From NCBI GenBank assembly GCA_025558075.1, contig JAHLKF010000001.1:1488001-1552000 (forward strand): a stretch of DNA of 64,000 nucleotides. The letters run 5' to 3'. The stretch comes from Gaertneriomyces semiglobifer (taxonomy: Eukaryota; Chytridiomycota; Chytridiomycetes; Spizellomycetales; Spizellomycetaceae). Below the pieces are notes generated by a model. It ran no database searches. It worked only from the letters and a program-made list of their open reading frames with translations, and had not been told where the DNA came from. Both the position numbers and the translations under genes were made by a program. This document shows, one piece after another, positions 54,586-64,000 of the stretch; the stretch's first letter is position 1; each line of letters begins with the position of its first letter.

Positions 54586-55030
54586 ATGGCTATGATTGAA
54601 CCCACCGCGGATACTTGGGGTTATCCTCATTCCGACCCGTCAATACCGAAGGTCGAAGTGGTAAGCATTTCCTCCCTTGTTGTCTCGTATCCTCAGAGGA
54701 CCAATAGCAGTGCTCTAGATTCCAACGAGCGAAGGTGACCCGTACAATGTTACGTTTTGCCTCACTGATGAAGATCATACCCTTGGAAACTCTCTCCGAT
54801 ACATCATTATGAAGAATCCGGCAGTCAACTTTTGCGGATACTCCATTCCCCATCCTTCAGAATTCAAAGTGCACATACGGATACAAACAAACGGCACCGT
54901 CACAGCCAAGGAGGCGTTAGATAAAGGATTAGATGACTTGATTGCAGTTGCTGAACACATATCTAGTGTTTTCAGCGCTAAAGTTTCTCAAAAAGATTAC
55001 GAAATTCGGGATGGAGCTCAGATAGAATAA
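54586..55030 (+). CDS. RPC19: RNA polymerase I and III subunit AC19
   Basis: Starts MAMIEPTADTWGYPHSDPSI at 54586. A 58-nt intron after PKVEV (about 54661-54718) leads to IPTSEGDPYNVTFCLTDEDH, TLGNSLRYIIMKNPAVNFCG and YSIPHPSEFKVHIRIQTNG. These are the bacterial-alpha-like dimerisation motifs of AC19 (POLR1D). It pairs with AC40 to nucleate assembly of RNA polymerases I and III. The length of about 128 residues is usual. The upstream gene symplekin is divergent with 235 bp between starts, so these two essential RNA-synthesis genes may share a promoter. Confidence 0.95.
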
Positions 55031-55340
55031 GGAGCCCCAGAAAGTGTTCTGTAGATAGTTTGGAATTGGCGGGAATGGTGATCAGTGCGATAGAGCAGAG
55101 GAAAAGAATTAGCATATTTTAATTTATTCATTATGGGACAGAGCTGGTGTCTCGTTCACTGTGGTCGACTGCCTTTACTCGACTTTGGTCGGTCTAGTTT
55201 CTGTATATCTGGCAAGAGGATGAAGTCGCCGCAAGATTTCGCAGGCTTTTTCTCCCCGGTCATGGCCCCCCGTTGGCCCTTGATTCTACACGACAGACGG
55301 ATCAGAAAAAGAGCAAAAGTTACCTACTTTAAAGAGGTCT
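55031..55340. other. convergent spacer between RPC19 and TTLL1
   Basis: Holds both 3' ends. No gene or notable structure seen; an AT-rich stretch ATTTTAATTTATTC at about 55117-55130 could carry polyadenylation signals. Confidence 0.4.
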
Positions 55341-57041
<1,701 letters not shown>

Positions 57042-57162
57042 AGTGTACTTTTATTTAAACTCGTCTAGATCTAGCTATAAAACTTGGCGTCGCGTCGCGA
57101 TTGTATTGAACAAGTTTAACTACATGTACATTTGATTCACCCAATATTCCATCCTATGATAA

Positions 57163-58106
57163 TTACGCCGTTGACAATTTCGCAAACTGCAGTTTGAGGT
57201 CCTTTTCACGCTGGACGGCAGTCAGTCTCCTCTTAGCAGCCTCTGCACGCTTGTCCGACGCGATTTTCAACATCTGCTTGGGCTGCTCTTCCATCTGGGA
57301 CGCAAATACCTCAGCGGACGTGGCTTCCCTGATCAGCATCCTTTGCATGCAGATCTTGCTAATCAGAATTTGTCCTGTCTCCATTTCGTTGCACATCCCG
57401 TCCATCTCGTCCGCGTCCTTCTCCTCCTGGCCCTCGTCCAATGCTGAGGTCTTTGGTTTCAACTTCTTCTTAGCAAATGGTCTTTCGGAATGGATGCCCT
57501 CGTCCAATGCTGAGGTCTTACGTTTCAACTTCTTCTTAGCAAATGGCCTTTCGGAATGGATGCCCTCGTCCACTGCTGAGGTCATACGTTTCACCTTCTT
57601 CTTAGCAAATGGTCTTTCGGAATAGGTGCCCTCGTAATTACAGCGATCCTTCTCACCTAACGAACGTTATTGTAATCAGGCAAGATGTCTGGATGTTCTG
57701 TGATACATACGTTTCAACTTCTTATCAGCAAATGGTTTTTCGCAATAGATGCCTTCGTCATCCCAATCCAGGTCTGATCCGGAATCGTTCTCATCTAAAT
57801 AACATCATTGAAATCAGGTAAGATGTCTGGATGTTCTGTGATGCATGTCATTTCGAGCTCAATGCCATCAGAAGAAGAACTCAAAGAATCGTAGGCTTTT
57901 TCCATCATTGCTGTGCTTTTGCGGCTGTTTGTGCGAGAGTGTGACTTTTTACGGTAGTATGTGTGAAAATGCTGAACTGGAAGTCGCAACGCGTTGTGGC
58001 AGCTGGTTTTCCCACCATTAGATTTGAACCAGCATTCGTTCCAAACTGTCGAACGTTTCAGTAAAAATATATTTTGAGAAGGCTCAGGAACATACAAACG
58101 CGACAC
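57163..58106 (-). CDS. hypothetical protein with expanded 22-residue repeats, 5' exon unresolved
   Basis: The last exon (57163-about 57650) begins EKDRCNYEGTYSERPFAKKK and has tandem units of 22 residues, such as KRKTSALDEGIHSERPFAKK plus KL. It ends in a helical tail EEQPKQMLKIASDKRAEAAK before the TAA at 57163. Upstream is an exon ENDSGSDLDWDDEGIYCEKP plus FADKKLKR, an older copy of the same unit, and before that a frame with SRKSTAMMEKAYDSLSSSSD. Two introns flanking these exons are themselves similar. The first has no GT at the expected donor, so it may use GC or be retained. The open frame at 58106 starts with GTG and extends upstream without an ATG, so a first exon is missing. No family recognised; the basic-acidic character suggests a nuclear protein. 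Confidence 0.5.
57431..57628 (-). repeat. three tandem 66-bp coding repeats
   Basis: Units at 57431-57496, 57497-57562 and 57563-57628 are 66 bp each with only a few differences; the first two differ at about three positions. Each encodes 22 residues containing SERPFAKKKL (or QEEK at the C-terminal edge), so changes in copy number keep the reading frame. Confidence 0.92.
57651..57850 (-). repeat. duplicated exon-intron unit
   Basis: The stretches 57651-57712 and 57793-57850 are similar along their whole length (both contain AAGATGTCTGGATGTTCTGT in an intron), and the exon sequences next to them (57563-57650 and 57709-57790) are also homologous. The duplicated block is about 140 bp and includes one exon and one intron. 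Confidence 0.8.
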
Positions 58107-58286
58107 AGACAGCTTTGAATAGCTACGAGTTTGGTAATGTATGTTATCAAGGGGGACTGTTCTAACTGGTGCGTCCTGACTCGAGCATCAGGTAAGAATT
58201 ATTCAGATGCGCCAAACTTGCAAATGCATTAAGCGCCGCCAATGCCGAGCGGTACGCAGCACCTCATGTCATCTGGTTTCTCACTT

Positions 58287-59716
58287 TCAAAACCCGCGCT
58301 TCGCCAGCATGTCGGCTATCTCAAGATACAACTCTATAGCATTGAACGTCGATGACTCCCATTTGTGCCGAGGTGGCCTCTCAGACTTGTGCGTGATTCC
58401 GTCGCTGTGCTCCTTCTCTCGCTTTTCGCGTTCGCCTCCATTTCGCTGAACACTTGCGACAAAATCGTCTGACATCTTCTTTGCCGTTTCCTTGACGTGA
58501 GAGGCAACTTCAGAGGAACGATCTATAGCTTCCGCGGCATCTTCAACAACATCCAGACTTTTCAAGGCAACGTCCCATTTCCATTTATTGAACAAATTGA
58601 TCAGATCCACATGGTCTGCCTTGACCGTTCCCATGTAGCTTCCCCACTTGGCTGACTCCACGCTCACAAGTCCATCGTTCACACCTTCCAGCATGTTGAG
58701 AATCTCGTATGTCAGCCGGAAAGGGTACATTACCGTCTTCTCATAAACGCTGTCTGTCCCGTCGGCGCCGTACGAAAAATACGCAACGTCTGGAACGTCA
58801 GGCGTAGACGGATTGAATACAGTGTCCATGTACGTTGGGGTCAAATTCGTAAATGCACGAAAGTCCAGCGACGCTTTCGAATACAAAGTGGAAATGAGCG
58901 GTTCTAGAATCGTTGAGAGAAACGGCAATGGTGCCAGACTGGATCCATGATGTGGTGTGGCGATGGTTGTCAGCGACTAAAACAAGAAAGTGGGGCACGG
59001 GTTTGAGCGCTGGCTTTCTTTACCATATCAGACCGCCAGACCACACGTACGTTGACTTTGAAGTTTGCGGCTTCCCCTTTCGCCGAGAGCAAACGCGAAA
59101 TCATGTATCGGCAATCGAGCCCTCCCATGGAGTGCGCGATCATGTTGATCCGAGTACCCTTTGGAAGCTTAGCATTGAGAGAATCCCTCAATACGTGCGC
59201 TCGAGTGGACACGTCTGCCGTTCTGCCGTTCTAACCTTAATATATAAGACTTTCCATTATGCAAAGAAAGCAAACGTCTCCTCACCTCGGAACTCGAGTA
59301 ATGAGAACTTGGCATCCTATGGCATCAAGGGTTTCTCTAATGCCCCTCCAATAATGCAGGGGAGCGAATGTTGGACCTATGCGCGTGTGAGGCCATGTTA
59401 CGCAACCGCTGAAGAGTCAAGATAGTAGGACTACAAGTACCCATTACGTCGAAGCCCAGCAAACCTACAATGAGCATTGAGTTTTCCCATTTAAAGGAGG
59501 TAGTGAATCGCACATCATACCATGGCAGAGAACGACTGGATGCTTGGGTGCTTGATATCGATGCAGACGTAGATGATCATCTCGGGACTCCCGTTCTAGT
59601 CGAAGCGACGAACTACTGAATGCTCTTTGAAGAGGCGTACGGGGTTTAAACAAGAGTGATCGTTGGCAATGCATTTGCGTGAACAAATCTGGAAAGCGAA
59701 TCGCGTTCAGCGACAT
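58287..59716 (-). CDS. Tgl2-like mitochondrial triacylglycerol lipase
   Basis: ATG chosen at 59716 (MSLNAIRFPDLFTQMHCQRS), the first in-frame Met. The next 40 residues (LLFKPRTPLQRAFSSSSLRL) are basic and Ser/Leu-rich like a mitochondrial presequence. Then APKHPVVLCHGMM (oxyanion strand), after introns TRINMIAHSMGGLDCRYMIS with the nucleophile Ser in HSMGG, and LTPTYMDTVFNPSTPDVPDV. EGVNDGLVSVESAKWGSYMG supplies the catalytic Asp and KADHVDLINLFNKW the His. The order and spacing match S. cerevisiae Tgl2, a mitochondrial lipase of the alpha/beta-hydrolase fold. The C-terminal tail after residue about 330 (EREKREKEHSDGITHKSERP) is charged and specific to this lineage. Stop at 58287. Confidence 0.85.
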
Positions 59717-59783
59717 GCGGTAGACGTTTGTACAAGGCAATGACTGACAGCTCGGAACAGTAAATAGAAACAGAATACATTAT

Positions 59784-61493
59784 TTACACCGCTAGACTGT
59801 CTATTGCTGCCGCAGACCCAGACACAGTAATCGCCTGCTCTAATATTTGCTCTCGTACTTCATGCGGGATAACGCCACAATTACTCATTTCCGAAACAAG
59901 CGCTCTAACTTGAGCGACATCAGCATTCCCAGCAGCAACACCAAGCACCTTAAACAACTGACTGTAGGCAGCTCCAGTCGCCACAAATCCCGCGCTTCTC
60001 ATCTTCTCAAACACGTCCATTGTCGCAGCTTTATCACCTTTGCTAGCATGTACTGTCATCAGGTTCACATACGCCTTCTCAGTTGGTGTTGAAATCATTT
60101 CAAACGCGCTCTGAGCGCCGGCTACGTCTCCAGAAGAACCCATGGCCAAAATGGCCAGCTCTTTCGTGCTCACCGCCAAACGGATTCCTGCCTCCGGTAA
60201 TAGGTTATACAGCGCCACCGCGGTGCTCATTTCGGACGATTCCACAAGCGCTTCCATGATGCGCGATGCCAAGAGCGCAGCCTCATCTGCGGAAACGTCA
60301 GACGTTCGCAGCATATCCTCGACGTATGACGGGTGCTTTCCAACAAGATCTTTGGCCAAAGACCTGACAGTACTGGAACTGTAATCAGATCCTAGTGTCT
60401 TGACCATGTGTCCCACTACTCTCCAAGCCAATTCAGGCTGTTCCGCCGTAACGTATGCATCGACCAGTGCACGGAACATGTCAGCGGATTGCCGGAAACC
60501 ACGCACGTTCTCTTTTTTGTAGAAGAAGCGAACTGCGCCAGCCAAGTCTTTGGCCTTTCCGTGTGCTTCAATGAGATATGCAAATGTTTGAGGGGAAGCC
60601 TCTACGCCTGCCGATCGCATGCGGCGGTAAGTGGAAATCGCCTCAGATAGAATTCCGCGCACAGCATGCACACGAAGCAAAGCCGTCCACGCGTCTGACG
60701 TCTGAGGTAAGTTACGGCGAGATAGCTCATTGAAGTATTTGGTGGCCGAGGTCACTTTTCCGAGAGCGGCGCATGCGTTGATGAGCGACACTAGAACTGC
60801 GGGAGTTGCAGTGTATCCGGCAGTCGTCATGTCACCATAGACACGCATGGCATCATTCATTGCGCCAATTTGGGCAAACCCTTCGATAACAACGGCAAAG
60901 TGTTGCTCAGACGGTGATCCGCGCGATATTAACCGGAGAGCAGCGCTTGGACGTCCGTTCAAAGCAAGTACAGAGACCAAGGCATCCAAAACAGGCCCAG
61001 AGAGAGACTCTAACGTTTTTGCAAACCGAACAGCGGCTTCTACAGAGCTTGTATGAGCGAGTGCGGTTACGATCGCAGCATTCACCTCGGGCGATGTTTT
61101 CAGCTGCAGAGTCCGAATGTCACGTAAAACGTCATCCACAAGCGTTTTTGAATCCTTGAGCGGTAACGTTGTTGCGGCTGCCAATATTCCTTCCAAGTCT
61201 TTTGCCGTAAGGTGTGCAAGCGTGCCCTCGCGGTTCTGGCATAAGCGGTAGGCCTGGACTACGCTTCGCGGACGTTCCAAAGCCACAGCATTTCGTACAA
61301 GATAGACTGGATTTGCCTCGGGATTTGTGAGAGGAAGGGGATCGATAGTGGTGATTTCAGCTGGTCGTCTTGCACGCACAACTCGACGAATCGTGGACGC
61401 GGTGGTTGCGACGGACCGGGCATGACATGAAGGCACAGCGGAAACCGCTCGCGCGAGGGACACTGCCCGCTGTGAATACCTACTGGCCGACAT
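59784..61493 (-). CDS. mitochondrial pentatricopeptide-repeat (PPR) protein
   Basis: A single exon. The open frame starts with GTG at 61517, but the first ATG at 61493 gives MSASRYSQRAVSLARAVSAV, an Arg/Ser/Ala-rich mitochondrial presequence. At least eight helical repeats follow, such as VVIEGFAQIGAMNDAMRVYG, DMTTAGYTATPAVLVSLINA, WTALLRVHAVRGILSEAIST, YRRMRSAGVEASPQTFAYLI and YVNLMTVHASKGDKAATMDV. PPR proteins bind organelle RNA, so a role in mitochondrial RNA processing or translation is inferred; the specific target cannot be told. The total of 569 residues is without a second domain. Confidence 0.88.
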   Translation of the reverse strand: MSASRYSQRAVSLARAVSAVPSCHARSVATTASTIRRVVRARRPAEITTIDPLPLTNPEANPVYLVRNAVALERPRSVVQAYRLCQNREGTLAHLTAKDLEGILAAATTLPLKDSKTLVDDVLRDIRTLQLKTSPEVNAAIVTALAHTSSVEAAVRFAKTLESLSGPVLDALVSVLALNGRPSAALRLISRGSPSEQHFAVVIEGFAQIGAMNDAMRVYGDMTTAGYTATPAVLVSLINACAALGKVTSATKYFNELSRRNLPQTSDAWTALLRVHAVRGILSEAISTYRRMRSAGVEASPQTFAYLIEAHGKAKDLAGAVRFFYKKENVRGFRQSADMFRALVDAYVTAEQPELAWRVVGHMVKTLGSDYSSSTVRSLAKDLVGKHPSYVEDMLRTSDVSADEAALLASRIMEALVESSEMSTAVALYNLLPEAGIRLAVSTKELAILAMGSSGDVAGAQSAFEMISTPTEKAYVNLMTVHASKGDKAATMDVFEKMRSAGFVATGAAYSQLFKVLGVAAGNADVAQVRALVSEMSNCGVIPHEVREQILEQAITVSGSAAAIDSLAV

Positions 61494-62286
61494 GACTGCC
61501 TGTGTCAATCCATGCACGGTTCATGCGCCTGTATCGTCGCAGGCAGCACTTGAATTGAACTTGTTTTCACAAGCGCGTTGGTTGCCATTGGAAACCGTCC
61601 TTCCAAATTACAACCCTAACACCCCTCGGCGTATAAAAAGGCTGCGAATTCCACTTCAGTCGTCGACAGTAAACTGCCATTCCATTCCAGATCCAGTTGT
61701 ATGTCCTCCAATACGGGACCGTTCGTTCTTCACACACTTGATTAGTCTCGAGGACGGGTGAATACATGTTTGCCGTTCCATGAGGCTACTTGGTCTGGGG
61801 AACGCTTTGTCTTATCGTGGGAACATGTTATTTACGCTACTCAATTTATCGCTGCCGGGATCTGGCTGCTTTCTTGATGCCTCACGGCTGATATGAAATT
61901 GGCCTGCCATGATTCTGTGCTTTAGCCTTGAAGAGCTAGCCAAAACAAGATCAGCCCTCTCCACGCTGTTGCCGATGCATCTGATGCACTTTTTGCCCGG
62001 CTTCCGCACTTTTTTGGGCTAAACATTCTCCATCCGCTTTCCACTTTCTTTTTTCGCTTTCCGAATTTGCAACTCGTTCTCCAGCATTCCAAGTCCGAGC
62101 TTACATGCAAGGTGCAACCGCTTTCATGTTAATTCGCTACGCAGCATCTTCCAGGCGCCTTGACCGTCCTCTGTTAAACAATCGTTATCAATAAGAAATT
62201 GTATCCGTCGCATCTTTTGAAGAGCAAGCGTTAACAAAACAAAGCGTTTCTCCAAGCGCAACCTACGAGCCCGTATATACACAAAA
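61494..62286. promoter_or_regulatory. divergent region between the PPR gene and CSL4
   Basis: About 790 bp with no convincing frame. A sequence GTATAAAAAGG at about 61631 lies 138 bp before the PPR start codon on the wrong strand for it, so it is not assigned. No RNA gene recognised. Confidence 0.4.
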
Positions 62287-63186
62287 ATGACCCAAGTAGT
62301 AACGCCTGGCCAGCGGCTGGCACATTCTGGCGATTATCGGGGTAAGTAGCTGGGTTTTCGTACGAGTGTTTTGTATAATTTCCTGCTAACTCGTCAACTA
62401 CCAGCATCTGATGGCACATATCAAAAGTGAGCATAAGGCAAACGCATGGGGACTGGGATTTTCTTATAGTAATGCCTCAACGCTTCCAGGGATGACTTCA
62501 TATATGCTTCAGTTGTCGGTCGAAGTCAGATACTACCGTCAACAATAGATGGCGAGGTAGCATTACTCCCTGCAATTTGGTGAAACTTTAGCTTTGACAT
62601 TAATCAACATTTTCATCCCAGCTACCGGCGATTACCGTCACAAGACATAAAGAAGTAAATGCCATTCCCGATGTCGGCTCCATTGTAACCGGCAAGATCA
62701 TTCGTGTCAACCCACGATTTGCCACAATGTCTATCATGGTAGTGGGGTCAACGCCGTGTAAATCGAACTTTGAAGGTATCATCAGAGTGCAGGACATTAG
62801 AGCAACTGAGAGAGACAAGGTACAAATCTACAAGAGTTTCCGGCCGGGAGATGTTGTCAGGTGCGTTTTAAAAGTGTGACTGCTGTGCATCTGCGTATAA
62901 ATGTGCTCATGTTGATATAGGGCGGAGGTTATCTCTTTGGGAGATGCGAGAAATTATTACTTGTCAACGGCAAAGAATGAACTGGGTGTGATTTTCGCTC
63001 AAAGCATGGCCGGGTTTACAATGATTCCGATATCCTGGGAAGAGATGGTGTGCCCAAAAACAAAGGTATCTATCTGCTCTCCACCGTACCGCCCTCACAG
63101 TGTCTTGCATGGATTTTAGCATATCTGACGCCTTGACACAGGTCATAGAGCACCGAAAATGCGCGAAACCGGAGGCACTACCATAG
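62287..63186 (+). CDS. CSL4: exosome cap subunit CSL4 (EXOSC1)
   Basis: MTQVVTPGQRLAHSGDYR (ATG 62287) is the N-terminal exosome domain; an intron (about 62341-62403) follows, then ASDGTYQK. Later exons give ITVTRHKEVNAIPDVGSIVT, GKIIRVNPRFATMSIMVVGS, FEGIIRVQDIRATERDKVQI, YKSFRPGDVVRAEVISLGDA, RNYYLSTAKNELGVIFAQSM and TMIPISWEEMVCPKTK, the S1 RNA-binding domain and zinc-ribbon-like end. The last exon VIEHRKCAKPEALP ends at 63186. CSL4 caps the nine-subunit exosome and helps thread RNA into the processive nucleases. About five introns. The length of roughly 200 residues is typical. Confidence 0.94.
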
Positions 63187-63396
63187 GTTCTCTACATTAT
63201 TCACCGTTTAATATTTATTGATGGGAGCAAAAAGATTTTACATCGCTAAAAATGCGATAATTGCGCATAAATACAACATGTCGGTACAGTATCTATCCCC
63301 CCGATACAGCTCGTCAAGTACATCCAACCCACTCGTTATCATCTCTCATTAAACTGGCACCCGCCAATCCGTCAAGCCAGATGATGAACCTCGTTC

Positions 63397-64000
63397 TTAT
63401 TGTTTCGCTGCTGCGACGGCTTCATCTTCAAAGAAGGTTGTGCTGTCTTCATCAATCTCAGAAGGCAACTTTACGTTCTTCACCTCCTCCAAGTAATGTC
63501 TCTTCAACGCATCTGTAACAGCCTATTATGCAATATTAGGCTCATGCGTCAAGGAAATGTTTAGGTTTGGTGACGATGGCTACTTACTCGTGCCTCAGCC
63601 ATCTTCAAAGAACTTCCATAACCCTCCCCTATCTTTTGGACTCCGGAATACACTCCAACAACAAACACTGGTGCGTGTGATAGACGACCTGTTTCCTTCA
63701 ACAATCTGATAAAACCGACCGGTTAACGCTTTCGCATGGGTCAACGGCATACAACAAGTGTCCCACCTAGAAACTGGCTTTGAAAGCTTCTTCGATTTGG
63801 CAACTGCCGCCAAAACCGTTTTCGGGTGTGCGAGTTTAAGGTGTGTCTCCATGTCGACTGCTCTCGACAAAATGTTCGCAATGATAAAATCACGGGCTGC
63901 AACCATCCCGTTTTCCTGGTAGATGGCTCCAAGTAAAGCCTGCATTACCCGCCCAGCAATAACAGCTTCACCAGGTGTATCTGGTACTTTAGAACCCTGC
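63397..64000 (-). CDS. mitochondrial large ribosomal subunit protein mL44, 5' end outside window
   Basis: The upstream part is cut by the window end. Read so far: QGSKVPDTPGEAVIAGRVMQ, ALLGAIYQENGMVAARDFII and VDMETHLKLAHPKTVLAAVA, the end of a degenerate RNase III domain. An intron (about 63706-63770) leads to LLKETGRLSHAPVFVVGVYS, GVQKIGEGYGSSLKMAEAR and, after another intron, AVTDALKRHYLEEV, the double-stranded-RNA-binding fold, then an acidic tail ending AVAAAKQ at 63397. This matches yeast Mrpl3/human MRPL44, a structural protein at the mitoribosome exit-tunnel side. Confidence 0.9.

Noticed and set aside
62600..62818. Minus frame of 72 codons opposite CSL4
   Set aside because: Antisense of the conserved S1 domain; no support of its own.

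Overview
This window is nuclear DNA from a fungus. It is gene-dense, with about 28 recognisable protein genes on both strands. Most genes are cut by short introns (about 45-110 nt) with GT/AG ends, and one intron carries a clear TACTAAC branch site. A centrosome/axoneme coiled-coil protein resembling CSPP1, a TTLL1-type tubulin polyglutamylase, and fungal-style versions of other genes (Tgl2-like lipase, LCB1, mitochondrial mL44) together suggest a flagellated fungus, most likely a chytrid. That placement is inference. No rRNA, tRNA, CRISPR array or complete autonomous transposon was recognised.

Layout. 1-3.5 kb: 3' part of a CSPP1-like gene. 3.8-8.3 kb: a Ttd14/NadR-type kinase with a probable myristoylation signal, divergent from an AP180/CALM clathrin adaptor. 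8.4-16.8 kb: an unknown SPFAP-repeat protein, a fusion of cyclic-nucleotide-binding, F-box-like and leucine-rich-repeat domains, MYG1, and a WD40 protein. 17.6-26.6 kb: nucleotide-sugar transporter, PNPO-like flavoprotein, POLD3, VPS11 and THG1. 27-32.4 kb: Rad60/Esc2-like SUMO-domain protein, CUE-SMR nuclease (Cue2-like) and COP9 subunit 2. 33-34.2 kb: a low-complexity coiled-coil protein with a G-quadruplex-forming 3' end. 34.3-37.8 kb: gene-poor and repeat-rich, with a foldback element, two diverged direct repeats, and a 25-bp sequence present three times, two of the copies forming a perfect hairpin. 37.8-44.4 kb: AP-3 delta and a secreted berberine-bridge-type flavoenzyme. 46.1-57 kb: LCB1, BUD32, dehydrodolichyl diphosphate synthase, symplekin, RPC19 and TTLL1. 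57.2-64 kb: a repeat-expanded unknown protein, Tgl2-like lipase, PPR protein, exosome CSL4 and the 3' part of mL44.

Most genes are housekeeping genes for trafficking (AP180, VPS11, AP-3), RNA processing (symplekin, CSL4, THG1, Cue2, BUD32), replication and repair (POLD3, Rad60-like), or lipid and glycan precursors (LCB1, DHDDS, SLC35A). They do not form one pathway. The most unusual items are the cyclic-nucleotide/F-box/LRR fusion, the 36.6-kb hairpin repeats, and the layered exon-intron duplication at 57.4-57.9 kb. Exon structures were assembled by eye from splice signals and frame, so individual junctions are predictions.
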